Position numbers and translations under genes: made by a program. Positions 25,581 through 38,817 of a DNA stretch of 64,000 nucleotides are shown in pieces. Source of the stretch: Hydractinia symbiolongicarpus (taxonomy: Eukaryota; Cnidaria; Hydrozoa; Anthoathecata; Hydractiniidae); the NCBI RefSeq assembly GCF_029227915.1, contig NC_079886.1:27506501-27570500 (forward strand), read 5' to 3'. How positions within the stretch are numbered: the stretch's first letter is position 1; each line of letters begins with the position of its first letter. The notes below the pieces were generated by a model. The model was not told the origin of the DNA. It worked only from the letters and a program-made list of their open reading frames with translations, and did not search any database.

Positions 25581-26594
25581 CATCAAGAATGAAATCGTTT
25601 TTGAAAATTAGAAGTCTCATGCGTTTTAGTGATAAAAAATTAATTCAAAAAATCGTTCGGGAAATGAGTTTACTCCCAGTTTACTTTCTTTGTATACATT
25701 GGACTATACGGGCCGAGTCTGGGATTTACGGGAAATCGCGGGTTTTCGTTTGCCGGAGATTAAACTCCTTTTATTCAGCGTCTCATCAAGAATGAAATCA
25801 TTTTTGAAAACTACAAGTCTCATGCGTTTTAGTGGTGAAGAAATAATTTAAAAAATCGTTCGGCAAATGAGCTTACTCCCTGGGTATTTTCTTTGTATAC
25901 ATTCGACTATACGGCCAAACCCAGGATTTACGGGAAATCGCGGGTTTTCGTTTGCCGGCGATTAAACTCCTTTTGTTCAACGTCTCATGAAAAACGAAAT
26001 CATTTTTGAAAACTACAAGTCTCATGCGTTTTAGTGGTGAAAAAATAATTTAAAGAATCGTTTGGGAAATGAGTTTACTCCCTGGGTACTTTCTTTGTAT
26101 ACTTTTCACTGTACGGGCCGAGTCCGTGATATACGGAAAATCGCGGGTTTTCGTTTGCCGGCGATTAAACTCCTTTTGTTCAACGTCTCATCAAAAACAA
26201 AATCATTTTTGAAAACTACAAATCTCATGCGTTTTAGTGGCGAAAAAATAATTTAAAGAATCGTTTGGGAAATGAGTTTACTCCCTGGGTACTTTCTTTG
26301 TATACTTTTCACTGTACGGGCTGAATCCGTGATATACGGAAAATCGCGGGTTTTCGTTTGCCGGCGATTAAACTCCTTTTATCCAGCGTCTCATCAAAAA
26401 TGAAATCATTTTTGAAAACTACAAGTCTCATGCGTTTTAGTGGTGAAAAAATAATTAAAAGAATCGTTCGGGAAGTGAGTTTACTCCCTGGGTACTTTCT
26501 TTGTATACTCTTGACTATACGGGCCGAATCCGGGATTTACGGGAAATTGCAGGTTTTCGTTTGCCGGCGATTGAACTCCTTTTATTCAGCGTCT
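25581..26594 (+). repeat. 1,014-bp five-monomer unit, copy 1
   Basis: Starts at CATCAAGAATGAAATCG followed by GAAAATTAGAAG. Markers shared with the next copy are ATTAATTCAAAAAATCG, CATTGGACTATACGG, the GTCTCATGAAAAACG indel-like variant, GTGGCGAAAAAATAA and CTCTTGACTATACGG. Confidence 0.85.
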
Positions 26595-27607
26595 CATCAA
26601 GAATGAAATCGTTTTTGAAAATTAGAAGTCTCATGCGTTTTAGTGGTAAAAAATTAATTCAAAAAATCGTTCGGGAAATGAGTTTACTCCCAGTTTACTT
26701 TCTTTGTATACATTGGACTATACGGGCCGAGTCGGGGATTTACGGGAAATCGCGGGTTTTCGTTTGCCGGAGATTAAACTCCTTTTATTCAGCGTCTCAT
26801 CAACAATGAAATCATTTTTGAAAACTACAAGTCTCATGCGTTTTAGTGGTGAAGAAATAGATTAAAAAATCGTTCGGCAAATGAGTTTACTCCCTGGGTA
26901 TTTTCTTTGTATACATTCGACTATACGGCCAAGCCCAGGATTTACGGGAAATCGCGGGTTTTCGTTTGCCGGCGATTAAACTCCTTTTGTTCAACGTCTC
27001 ATGAAAAACGAAATCATTTTTGAAAACTACAAGTCTCATGCGTTTTAGTGGTGAAAAAATAATTTAAAGAATCGTTTGGGAAATGAGTTTACTCCCTGGG
27101 TACTTTCTTTGTATACTTTTCAATGTACGGGCCGAGTCCGTGATATACGGAAAATCGCGGGTTTTCGTTTGCCGGCGATTAAACTCCTTTTGTTCAACGT
27201 CTCATCAAAAACGAAATCATTTTTGAAAACTACAAGTCTCATGCGTTTTAGTGGCGAAAAAATAATTTAAAGAATCGTTTGGGAAATGAGTTTACTCCCT
27301 GGGTACTTTCTTTGTATACTTTTCACTGTACGGGCCGAGTCCGTGATATACGGAAATTGCGGGTTTTCGTTTGCCGGCGATTAAACTCCTTTTATTCAGC
27401 GTCTCATCAAAAATGAAATCATTTTTGAAAACTACAAGTCTCATGCGTTTTAGTGTTGAAAAAATAATTAAAAGAATCGTTCGGGAAGTGAGTTTACTCC
27501 CTGGGTACTTTCTTTGTATACTCTTGACTATACGGGCCGAATCCGGGATTTACGGGAAATTGCAGGTTTTCGTTTGCCGGCGATTGAACTCCTTTTATTC
27601 AGCGTCT
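26595..27607 (+). repeat. 1,014-bp five-monomer unit, copy 2 (1,013 bp)
   Basis: Tandem copy of 25,581-26,594, one base shorter because GGAAAATCGCGGG became GGAAATTGCGGG near 27,350-27,362. It has its own substitutions, for example TTTTCAATGTACGG and AAATAGATTAAAAA. Confidence 0.85.
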
Positions 27608-27881
27608 CATCAAAAATGAAATTGTTTTTGAAAAGTACAAGTCTTATGCGTTTTAGTGGTTAAAAATTAATTTAAAAAATCGTTCGGGAAATGAGTTTAC
27701 TCCCAGTTTACTTTCTTTGTATACATTTGACTATACGGGTCAAGTCCGGAATTTACGGGAAATCGCGGGTTTTCGTTTGCCGGCGATTAAACTCCTTTTA
27801 TTCAGCGTCTCATCAAAAACAAAATCATTTTTGAAAACTACAAGTCTCATGCGTTTTAGTGGTGAAAAAATAATTTAAAAA
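27274..27881 (+). repeat. 608-bp three-monomer unit, copy 1
   Basis: Pairs with 27,882-28,489. Both contain GGAAATTGCGGG after GATATAC, TTTAGTGTTGAAAAA, GAAATTGTTTTTGAAAAGTAC, GGTTAAAAATTAATTT and GTCAAGTCCGGAATTT. Confidence 0.85.
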
Positions 27882-28489
27882 ATCGTTTGGGAAATGAGTT
27901 TACTCCCTGGGTACTTTCTTTGTATACTTTTCACTGTACGGGCCGAGTCCGTGATATACGGAAATTGCGGGTTTTCGTTTGCCGGCGATTAAACTCCTTT
28001 TATTCAGCGTCTCATCAAAAATGAAATCATTTTTGAAAACTACAAGTCTCATGCGTTTTAGTGTTGAAAAAATAATTAAAAGAATCGTTCGGGAAGTGAG
28101 TTTACTCCCTGGGTACTTTCTTTGTATACTCTTGACTATACGGGCCGAATCCGGGATTTACGGGAAATTGCAGGTTTTCGTTTGCCGGCGATTGAACTCC
28201 TTTTATTCAGCGTCTCATCAAAAATGAAATTGTTTTTGAAAAGTACAAGTCTTATGCGTTTTAGTGGTTAAAAATTAATTTAAAAAATCGTTCGGGAAAT
28301 GAGTTTACTCCCAGTTTACTTTCTTTGTATACATTTGACTATACGGGTCAAGTCCGGAATTTACGGGAAATCGCGGGTTTTCGTTTGCCGGCGATTAAAC
28401 TCCTTTTATTCAGCGTCTCATCAAAAACAAAATCATTTTTGAAAACTACAAGTCTCATGCGTTTTAGTGGTGAAAAAATAATTTAAAAA
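27882..28489 (+). repeat. 608-bp three-monomer unit, copy 2
   Basis: Copy of 27,274-27,881. A third relative lies at 31,732-32,340, where only one copy of the unit exists, so the doubling at 27-28 kb is later than the split of the two larger blocks. Confidence 0.85.
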
Positions 28490-28490
28490 A

Positions 28491-29099
28491 TCGTTCGGAA
28501 AATGAGTTTACTCCCAGTTTACTTTCTTTGTATACATTCGACTATACGGGTCAAGCCCTGGATTTACGGCAAATCGCGGGTTTTCGTTTGCCGGCGATTA
28601 AACTCCTTTTATTCAGCGTCTCAGTAAAAATGAAATCATTTTTGAAAACTACAAGTCTCATGCGTTTTAGTGGTGAAAAAATAATTTAAAGAATCGTTTG
28701 GGAAATGAGTTTACTCCCTGGGCACTTTCTTTTTATACTTTTCACTGTACGGGCCGAGTCCGTGATATACGGAAAATCGCGGGTTTTCGTTTGCCGGCGA
28801 TTAAACTTCTTTTATTCAGCGTCTCATCAAAAATGAAATCATTTTTGAAAACTACAAGTCTCATGCGTTTTAGTGGTGAAAAAATAATTAAAAGAATCGT
28901 TCGGGAAATGAGTTTACTCCCAGTTTACTTTCTTTGTATACATTTGACTATACGGGTCAAGTCCGGAATTTACGGGAAATCGCGGGTTTTCGTTTGCCGG
29001 CGATTAAACTCCTTTTATTCAGCGTCTCATCAAAAACAAAATCATTTTTGAAAACTACAAGTCTCATGCGTTTTAGTGGTGAAAAAATAATTTAAAAAA
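28491..29099 (+). repeat. 609-bp three-monomer unit, copy 1
   Basis: Runs from TCGTTCGGAAAATGAG to the next TCGTTCGGAAAATGAG at 29,100. Markers are GTCTCAGTAAAAATG, GGGCACTTTCTTTTTATAC and TTAAACTTCTTTTATTC. Confidence 0.85.
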
Positions 29100-29520
29100 T
29101 CGTTCGGAAAATGAGTTTACTCCCAGTTTACTTTCTTTGTATACATTCGACTATACGGGTCAAGCCCGGGATTTACGGCAAATCGCGGGTTTTTGTTTGC
29201 CGGCGATTAAACTCCTTTTATTCAGCGTCTCAGTAAAAATGAAATCATTTTTGAAAACTACAAGTCTCATGCGTTTTAGTGGTGAAAAAAAAATTTAAAG
29301 AATCGTTTGGGAAATGAGTTTACTCCCTGGGCACTTTCTTTTTATACTTTTCACTGTACGGGCCGAGTCCGTGATATACGGAAAATCGCGGGTTTTCGTT
29401 TGCCGGCGATTAAACTTCTTTTATTCAGCGTCTCATCAAAAATGAAATCATTTTTGAAAACTACAAGTCTCATGCGTTTTAGTGGTGAAAAAATAATTAA
29501 AAGAATCGTTCGGGAAATGA
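29100..29520 (+). repeat. 609-bp unit, copy 2 (partial)
   Basis: Follows copy 1 directly with the same GTCTCAGTAAAAATG and GGGCACTTTC markers. It diverges near 29,520, where CTCCCTGGGTAC replaces CTCCCAGTTTAC. Confidence 0.8.
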
Positions 29521-31304
29521 GTTTACTCCCTGGGTACTTTCTTTGTATACTTTTGACTATACGGGCCGAGTCCGGGATTTACGGGAAATTGCAGGTTTTC
29601 GTTTGCCGGCGATTGAACTCCTTTTATTCAGAATCTCATCAAAAATGAAATTGTTATTGAAAACTACAAGTCTTATGCGTTTTAGTGGTTAAAATTAATT
29701 TAAAAAATCGTTCGGGAAATGAGTTTACTCCCAGTTTACTTTCTTTGTATACATTTGACTATACGGGTCAAGCCCGGGATTTACGGGAAATCGCGGGTTT
29801 TCGTTTGCCGGCGATTAAACTCCTTTTATTCAGCGTCTCATCAAAAACAAAATCATTTTTGAAAACTACAAGTCTCATGCGTTTTAGTGGTGAAAAAATA
29901 ATTAAAAGAATCGTTCGGGAAGTGAGTTTACTCCCTGGGTACTTTCTTTGTATACTTTTGACTATACGGGCCGAGTCCGGGATTTACGGGAAATCGCGGG
30001 TTTTCGTTTGCCGGCGATTAAACTCCTTTTATTCAGCGTCTCAGCAAAAATGAAATCATTTTTGAAAACTACAAGTCTCATGCGTTTTGGTGGTGAAGAA
30101 ATAATTTAAAAAATCGTTCGGCAAATGAGTTTACTCCCTGGGTATTTTCTTTGTATACATTCGACTATACGGCCAAGCTCGGGATTTACGGGAAATCGCG
30201 GGATTTCGTTTGCCGGCGATTAAACTCCTTTTATTCAGCGTCTCATCAAAAATGAAATCATTTTTGAAAACTACAAGTCTCATGCGTTTTAGTGGTGAAA
30301 AAATAATTAAAAGAATCGTTCGGGAAGTGAGTTTACTCCCTGGGTACTTTCTTTGTATACTTTTGACTATACGGGCCGAGTCCGGGATTTACGGGAAATT
30401 GCAGGTTTTCGTTTGCCGGCGATTGAACTCCTTTTATTCAGAGTCTCATCAAAAATGAAATTGTTATTGAAAACTACAAGTCTTATGCGTTTTAGTGGTT
30501 AAAATTAATTTAAAAAATCGTTCGGGAAATGAGTTTACTCCCAGTTTACTTTCTTTGTATACATTTGACTATACGGGTCAAGCCCGGGATTTACGGGAAA
30601 TCGCGGGTTTTCGTTTGCCGGCGATTAAACTCCTTTTATTCAGCGTCTCAGCAAAAATGAAATCATTTTTGAAAACTACAAGTCTCATGCGTTTTAGTGG
30701 TGAAGAAATAATTTAAAAAATCGTTCGGCAAATGAGTTTACTCCCTGGGTATTTTCTTTGTATACATTCGACTATACGGCCAAGCCCGGGATTTACGGGA
30801 AATCGCGGGATTTCGTTTGCCGGCGATTAAACTCCTTTTATTCAGCGTCTCATCAAAAATGAAATCATTTTTGAAAACTACAAGTCTCATGCGTTTTAGT
30901 GGTGCAGAAATAATTTAAAAAATCGTTCGGCAAATGAGTTTACTCCCTTGGTATTTTCTTTGTATACATTCAACTATACGGCCAAGCCCGGGATTTACGG
31001 GAAATCGCGGGTTTTCATTTGCCGGCGATTAAACTCCTTTTATTCAGCGTCTCATCAAAAACGAAATCATTTTTGAAAACTACAAGTCTCATGCGTTTTA
31101 GTGGTGAAAAATAATTTAAAGAATCGTTCGGGAAATGAGTTTACTCCCTGCGTACTTTCTTTGTATACTTTTGACTATACGGGCCGAGTCTGGGATTTAC
31201 GGGAAATCGCGGGTTTTCGTTTGCCGGAGATTAAACTCCTTTTATTCAGCGTCTCATCAAGAATGAAATCGTTTTTGAAAACTAGAAGTCTCATGCGTTT
31301 TAGT

Positions 31305-31340
31305 GGTAAAAAATTAATTTAAAAAATCGTTCGGCAAATG
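31305..31340 (+). other. Chimeric monomer from a one-monomer unequal exchange
   Basis: The left part (31,305-31,318, GGTAAAAAATTAA) belongs to the CTCCCAGTTTAC monomer type, and the right part from CGGCAAATG (31,332) belongs to the next type. In the paralogous region at 36,350-36,610 both full monomers are present. Exactly one monomer has been lost by joining at the shared AAAAAATCGTTCGG. Confidence 0.75.
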
Positions 31341-31731
31341 AGTTTACTCCCTGGGTATTTTCTTTGTATACATTCGACTATACGGCCAAGCCCAGGATTT
31401 ACGGGAAATCGCGGGTTTTCGTTTGCCGGCGATTAAACTCCTTTTGTTCAACGTCTCATGAAAAACGAAATCATTTTTGAAAACTACAAGTCTCATGCGT
31501 TTTAGTGGTGAAAAAATAATTTAAAGAATCGTTTGGGAAATGAGTTTATTCCCTGGGTACTTTCTTTGTATACTTTTCACTGTACGGGCCGAGTCCGTGA
31601 TATACGGAAAATCGCGGGTTTTCGTTTGCCGGCGATTAAACTCCTTTTGTTCAACGTCTCATCAAAAACGAAATCATTTTTGAAAACTACAAGTCTCATG
31701 CGTTTTAGTGGCGAAAAAATAATTTAAAGAA

Positions 31732-33829
31732 TCGTTTGGGAAATGAGTTTACTCCCTGGGTACTTTCTTTGTATACTTTTCACTGTACGGGCCGAGTCCG
31801 TGATATACGGAAAATTGCGGGTTTTCGTTTGCCGGCGATTAAACTCCTTTTATTCAGCGTCTCATCAAAAATGAAATCATTTTTGAAAACTACAAGTCTC
31901 ATGCGTTTTAGTGTTGAAAAAATAATTAAAAGAATCGTTCGGGAAGTGAGTTTACTCCCTGGGTACTTTCTTTGTATACTCTTGACTATACGGGCCGAAT
32001 CCGGGATTTACGGGAAATTGCAGGTTTTCGTTTGCCGGCGATTGAACTCCTTTTATTCAGCGTCTCATCAAAAAGGAAATTGTTTTTGAAAAGTACAAGT
32101 CTTATGCGTTTTAGTGGTTAAAAATTAATTTAAAAAATCGTTCGGGAAATGAGTTTACTCCCAGTTTACTTTCTTTGTATACATTTGACTATACGGGTCA
32201 AGTCCGGAATTTACGGGAAATCGCGGGTTTTCGTTTGCCGGCGATTAAACTCCTTTTATTCAGCGTCTCATCAAAAACAAAATCATTTTTGAAAACTACA
32301 AGTCTCATGCGTTTTAGTGGTGAAAAAATAATTTAAAAAATCGTTCGGAAAATGAGTTTACTCCCAGTTTACTTTCTTTGTATACATTCGACTATACGGG
32401 TCAAGCCCGGGATTTACGGCAAATCGCGGGTTTTCGTTTGCCGGCGATTAAACTCCTTTTATTCAGCGTCTCAGTAAAAATGAAATCATTTTTGAAAACT
32501 ACAAGTCTCATGCGTTTTAGTGGTGAAAAAATAATTTAAAGAATCGTTTGGGAAATGAGTTTACTCCCTGGGCACTTTCTTTTTATACTTTTCACTGTAC
32601 GGGCCGAGTCCGTGATATACGGAAAATCGCGGTTTTTCGTTTGCCGGCGATTAAACTTCTTTTATTCAGCGTCTCATCAAAAATGAAATCATTTTTGAAA
32701 ACTACAAGTCTCATGCGTTTTAGTGGTGAAAAAATAATTAAAAGAATCGGTCGGGAAATGAGTTTACTCCCAGTTTACTTTCTTTGTATACATTTGACTA
32801 TACGGGTCAAGTCCGGAATTTACGGGAAATCGCGGGTTTTCGTTTGCCGGCGATTAAACTCCTTTTATTCAGCGTCTCATCAAAAACAAAATCATTTTTG
32901 AAAACTACAAGTCTCATGCGTTTTAGTGGTGAAAAAATAATTTAAAAAATCGTTCGGAAAATGAGTTTACTCCCAGTTTACTTTCTTTGTATACATTCGA
33001 CTATACGGGTCAAGCCCGGGATTTACGGCAAATCGCGGGTTTTCGTTTGCCGGCGATTAAACTCCTTTTATTCAGCGTCTCAGTAAAAATGAAATCATTT
33101 TTGAAAACTACAAGTCTCATGCGTTTTAGTGGTGAAAAAAAATTTAAAGAATCGTTTGGGAAATGAGTTTACTCCCTGGGCACTTTCTTTTTATACTTTT
33201 CACTGTACTGGCCGAGTCCGTGATATACGGAAAATCGCGGGTTTTCGTTTGCCGGCGATTAAACTTCTTTTATTCAGCGTCTCATCAAAAATGAAATCAT
33301 TTTTGAAAACTACAAGTCTCATGCGTTTTAGTGGTGAAAAAATAATTAAAAGAATCGTTCGGGAAATGAGTTTACTCCCTGGGTACTTTCTTTGTATACT
33401 TTTGACTATACGGGCCGAGTCCGGGATTTACGGGAAATTGCAGGTTTTCGTTTGCGGCGATTGAACTCCATTTTATTCAGAATCTCATCAAAAATGAAAT
33501 TGTTATTGAAAACTACAAGTCTTATGCGTTTTAGTGGTTAAAATTAATTTAAAAAATCGTTCGGGAAATGAGTTTACTCCCAGTTTACTTTCTTTGTATA
33601 CATTTGACTATACGGGTCAAGCCCAGGATTTACGGGAAATCGCGGGTTTTCGTTTGCCGGCGATTAAACTCCTTTTATTCAGCGTCTCATCAAAAATGAA
33701 ATCATTTTTGAAAACTACAAGTCTCATGCGTTTTAGTGGTGAAAAAATAATTAAAAGAATCGTTCGGGAAGTGAGTTTACTCCCTGGGTACTTTCTTTGT
33801 ATACTTTTGACTATACGGGCCGAGTCCGG
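31732..33829 (+). repeat. 2.1-kb block paired with 27,882-29,980
   Basis: Fixed shift of about 3,850 bp over some ten monomers. One monomer near 33,453-33,470 has lost a C (TTTGCGGCGATTG) and gained an A (CTCCATTTTATTC), two indels that cancel in length. Homology ends near 33,830, where this copy carries GAAATTGCAGG and the other GAAATCGCGGG. Confidence 0.8.
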
Positions 33830-33903
33830 GATTTACGGGAAATTGCAGGTTTTCGTTTGCCGGCGATTGAACTCCTTTTATTCAGAGTCTCATCAAAAAT
33901 GAA

Positions 33904-34712
33904 ATTGTTATTGAAAACTACAAGTCTTATGCGTTTTAGTGGTTAAAATTAATTTAAAAAATCGTTCGGGAAATGAGTTTACTCCCAGTTTACTTTCTTT
34001 GTATACATTTGACTATACGGGTCAAGCCCGGGATTTACGGGAAATCGCGGGTTTTCGTTTGCCGGCGATTAAACTCCTTTTATTCAGCGTCTCAGCAAAA
34101 ATGAAATCATTTTTGAAAACTACAAGTCTCATGCGTTTTAGTGGTGAAGAAATAATTTAAAAAATCGTTCGGCAAATGAGTTTACTCCCTGGGTATTTTC
34201 TTTGTATACATTCGACTATACGGCCAAGCCCGGGATTTACGGGAAATCGCGGGATTTCGTTTGCCGGCGATTAAACTCCTTTTATTCAGCGTCTCAGCAA
34301 AAATGAAATCATTTTTGAAAACTACAAGTCTCATGCGTTTTGGTGGTGAAGAAATAATTTAAAAAATCGTTCGGCAAATGAGTTTACTCCCTGGGTATTT
34401 TCTTTGTATACATTCGACTATACGGCCAAGCTCGGGATTTACGGGAAATCGCGGGATTTCGTCTGCCGGCGATTAAACTCCTTTTATTCAGCGTCTCATC
34501 AAAAATGAAATCATTTTTGAAAACTACAAGTCTCATGCGTTTTAGTGGTGAAAAAATAATTAAAAGAATCGTTCGGGAAGTGAGTTTACTCCCTGGGTAC
34601 TTTCTTTGTATACTTTTGACTATACGGGCCGAGTCCGGGATTTACGGGAAATTGCAGGTTTTCGTTTGCCGGCGATTGAACTCCTTTTCTTCAGAGTCTC
34701 ATCAAAAATGAA
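33904..34712 (+). repeat. 808-bp four-monomer unit, copy 1
   Basis: Begins at ATTGTTATTGAAAACTAC, a variant that recurs at 34,713 and 35,521. Also shared are GGTTAAAATTAATTT, GTCTCAGCAAAAATG and GCGGGATTTCG. This copy differs most: it has GTTTTGGTGGTG where the other two have TGGTGCAGAAAT. Confidence 0.8.
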
Positions 34713-35520
34713 ATTGTTATTGAAAACTACAAGTCTTATGCGTTTTAGTGGTTAAAATTAATTTAAAAAATCGTTCGGGAAATGAGTTTACTCCCAGTTT
34801 ACTTTCTTTGTATACATTTGACTATACGGGTCAAGCCCGGGATTTACGGGAAATCGCGGGTTTTCGTTTGCCGGCGATTAAACTCCTTTTATTCAGCGTC
34901 TCAGCAAAAATGAAATCATTTTTGAAAACTACAAGTCTCATGCGTTTTAGTGGTGAAGAAATAATTTAAAAAATCGTTCGGCAAATGAGTTTACTCCCTG
35001 GGTATTTTCTTTGTATACATTCGACTATACGGCCAAGCCCGGGATTTACGGGAAATCGCGGGATTTCGTTTGCCGGCGATTAAACTCCTTTTATTCAGCG
35101 TCTCATCAAAAATGAAATCATTTTTGAAAACTACAAGTCTCATGCGTTTTAGTGGTGCAGAAATAATTTAAAAAATCGTTCGGCAAATGAGTTTACTCCC
35201 TGGGTATTTTCTTTGTATACATTCAACTATACGGCCAAGCCCGGGATTTACGGGACATCGCGGGTTTTCATTTGCCGGCGATTAAACTCCTTTTATTCAG
35301 CGTCTCATCAAAAACGAAATCATTTTTGAAAACTACAAGTCTCATGCGTTTTAGTGGTAAAAAATAATTTAAAGAATCGTTCGGGAAATGAGTTTACTCC
35401 CTGGGTACTTTCTTTGTATACTTTTGACTGTACGGGCCGAGTCCGGGATTTACGGGAAATTGCAGGTTTTCGTTTGCCGGCGATTGAACTCCTTTTCTTC
35501 AGAGTCTCATCAAAAATGAA
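34713..35520 (+). repeat. 808-bp four-monomer unit, copy 2
   Basis: Shares TGGTGCAGAAAT, CATTCAACTATACGG, GGGACATCGCGGG and TTTCATTTGCC with copy 3, and the TCCTTTTCTTCAGAG variant with the end of copy 1 (34,683 and about 35,492). Confidence 0.85.
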
Positions 35521-36190
35521 ATTGTTATTGAAAACTACAAGTCTTATGCGTTTTAGTGGTTAAAATTAATTTAAAAAATCGTTCGGGAAATGAGTTTACT
35601 CCCAGTTTACTTTCTTTGTATACATTTGACTATACGGGTCAAGCCCGGGATTTACGGGAAATCGCGGGTTTTCGTTTGCCGGCGATTAAACTCCTTTTAT
35701 TCAGCGTCTCAGCAAAAATGAAATCATTTTTGAAAACTACAAGTCTCATGCGTTTTAGTGGTGAAGAAATAATTTAAAAAATCGTTCGGCAAATGAGTTT
35801 ACTCCCTGGGTATTTTCTTTGTATACATTCGACTATACGGCCAAGCCCGGGATTTACGGGAAATCGCGGGATTTCGTTTGCCGGCGATTAAACTCCTTTT
35901 ATTCAGCGTCTCATCAAAAATGAAATCATTTTTGAAAACTACAAGTCTCATGCGTTTTAGTGGTGCAGAAATAATTTAAAAAATCGTTCGGCAAATGAGT
36001 TTACTCCCTGGGTATTTTCTTTGTATACATTCAACTATACGGCCAAGCCCGGGATTTACGGGACATCGCGGGTTTTCATTTGCCGGCGATTAAACTCCTT
36101 TTATTCAGCGTCTCATCAAAAACGAAATCATTTTTGAAAACTACAAGTCTCATGCGTTTTAGTGGTAAAAAATAATTTAAAGAATCGTTC
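35521..36190 (+). repeat. 808-bp four-monomer unit, copy 3 (partial)
   Basis: Nearly identical to copy 2 until about 36,190, after which a CTGCGTAC monomer related to 31,101-31,320 follows. Confidence 0.85.
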
Positions 36191-36787
36191 GGGAAATGAG
36201 TTTACTCCCTGCGTACTTTCTTTGTATACTTTTGACTATACGGGCCGAGTCTGGGATTTACGGGAAATCGCGGGTTTTTGTTTGCCGGAGATTAAACTCC
36301 TTTTATTCAGCGTCTCATCAAGAATGAAATCGTTTTTGAAAACTAGAAGTCTCATGCGTTTTAGTGGTAAAAAATTAATTCAAAAAATCGTTCGGGAAAT
36401 GAGTTTACTCCCAGTTTACTCTCTTTGTATACATTCGACTATACGGGCCGAGTCTGGGATTTACGGGAAATCGCGGGTTTTCGTTTGCCGGAGATTAAAC
36501 TCCTTTTATTCAGCGTCTCATCAAGAATGAAATCATTTTTGAAAACTACAAGTCTCATGCGTTTTAGTGGTGAAGAAATAATTTAAAAAATCGTTCGGCA
36601 AATGAGTTTACTCCCTGGGTATTTTCTTTGTATACATTCGACTATACGGCCAAGCCCAGGATTTACGGGAAATCGCGGGTTTTCGTTTGCCGGCGATTAA
36701 ACTCCTTTTGTACAACGTCTCATGAAAAACGAAATCATTTTAGAAAACTACAAGTCTCATGCGTTTTAGTGGTGAAAAAATAATTTA

Positions 36788-37802
36788 AAGAATCGTTTGG
36801 GAAATGAGTTTACTCCCTGGGTACTTTCTTTGTATACTTTTCACTGTACGGGCCGAGTCCGTGATATACGGAAAATCGCGGGTTTTCGTTTGCCGGCGAT
36901 TAAACTCCTTTTGTTCAACGTCTCATCAAAAACGAAATCATTTTTGAAAACTACAAGTCTCATGCGTTTTAGTGGCGAAAAAATAATTTAAAGAATCGTT
37001 TGGGAAATGAGTTTACTCCCTGGGTACTTTCTTTGTATACTTTTCACTGTACGGGCCGAGTCCGTGATATACGGAAAATCGCGGGTTTTCGTTTGCCGGC
37101 GATTAAACTCCTTTTATTCAGCGTCTCATCAAAAATGAAATCATTTTTGAAAACTACAAGTCGCATGCGTTTTAGTGGTGAAAAAATAATTAAAAGAATC
37201 GTTCGGGAAGTGAGTTTACTCCCTGGGTACTTTCTTTGTATACTCTTGACTATACGGGCCGAGTCCGGGATTTACGGGAAATTGCAGGTTTTCGTTTGCC
37301 GGCGATTGAACTCCTTTTATTCAGCGTCTCATCAAAAATGAAATTGTTTTTAAAAACTACAAGTCTTATGCGTTTTAGTGGTTAAAAATTAATTTAAAAA
37401 ATCGTTCGGGAAATGAGTTTACTCCCAGTTTACTTTCTTTGTATACATTTGACTATACGGGTCAAGCCCGGAATTTACGGGAAATCGCGGGTTTTCGTTT
37501 GCCGGCGATTAAACTCCTTTTATTCAGCGTCTCATCAAAAACAAAATCATTTTTGAAAACTACAAGTCTCATGCGTTTTAGTGGTGAAAAAATAATTTAA
37601 AAAATTGTTCGGAAAATGAGTTTACTCCCAGTTTACTTTCTTTGTATACATTCGACTATACGGGTCAAGCCCGGGATTTACGGCAAATCGCGGGTTTTCG
37701 TTTGCCGGCGATTAAACTCCTTTTATTCAGCGTCTCAGTAAAAATGAAATCATTTTTGAAAACTACAAGTCTAATGCGTTTTAGTGGTGAAAAAATAATT
37801 TA
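36788..37802 (+). repeat. 1,015-bp five-monomer unit, copy 1
   Basis: Pairs with 37,803-38,817. Markers are AAGTCGCATGCG, GTCAAGCCCGGAATTT, AAAATTGTTCGGAAAATG and AAGTCTAATGCG. A looser relative lies at 31,530-32,540. Confidence 0.85.
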
Positions 37803-38817
37803 AAGAATCGTTTGGGAAATGAGTTTACTCCCTGGGTACTTTCTTTGTATACTTTTCACTGTACGGGCCGAGTCCGTGATATACGGAAAATCGCGGGTTT
37901 TCGTTTGCCGGCGATTAAACTCCTTTTGTTCAACGTCTCATCAAAAACGAAATCATTTTTGAAAACTACAAGTCTCATGCGTTTTAGTGGCGAAAAAATA
38001 ATTTAAAGAATCGTTTGGGAAATGAGTTTACTCCCTGGGTACTTTCTTTGTATACTTTTCACTGTACGGGCCGAGTCCGTGATATACGGAAAATCGCGGG
38101 TTTTCGTTTGCCGGCGATTAAACTCCTTTTATTCAGCGTCTCATCAAAAATGAAATCATTTTTGAAAACTACAAGTCGCATGCGTTTTAGTGGTGAAAAA
38201 ATAATTAAAAGAATCGTTCGGGAAGTGAGTTTACTCCCTGGGTACTTTCTTTGTATACTCTTGACTATACGGGCCGAGTCCGGGATTTACGGGAAATTGC
38301 AGGTTTTCGTTTGCCGGCGATTGAACTCCTTTTATTCAGCGTCTCATCAAAAATGAAATTGTTTTTAAAAACTACAAGTCTTATGCGTTTTAGTGGTTAA
38401 AAATTAATTTAAAAAATCGTTCGGGAAATGAGTTTACTCCCAGTTTACTTTCTTTGTATACATTTGACTATACGGGTCAAGCCCGGAATTTACGGGAAAT
38501 CGCGGGTTTTCGTTTGCCGGCGATTAAACTCCTTTTATTCAGCGTCTCATCAAAAACAAAATCATTTTTGAAAACTACAAGTCTCATGCGTTTTAGTGGT
38601 GAAAAAATAATTTAAAAAATTGTTCGGAAAATGAGTTTACTCCCAGTTTACTTTCTTTGTATACATTCGACTATACGGGTCAAGCCCGGGATTTACGGCA
38701 AATCGCGGGTTTTCGTTTGCCGGCGATTAAACTCTTTTTATTCAGCGTCTCAGTAAAAATGAAATCATTTTTGAAAACTACAAGTCTAATGCGTTTTAGT
38801 GGTGAAAAAATAATTTA
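37803..38817 (+). repeat. 1,015-bp five-monomer unit, copy 2
   Basis: Tandem copy with the same markers in order. I noted only single-base differences, such as AAACTCTTTTTATTC near 38,731. Confidence 0.85.
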
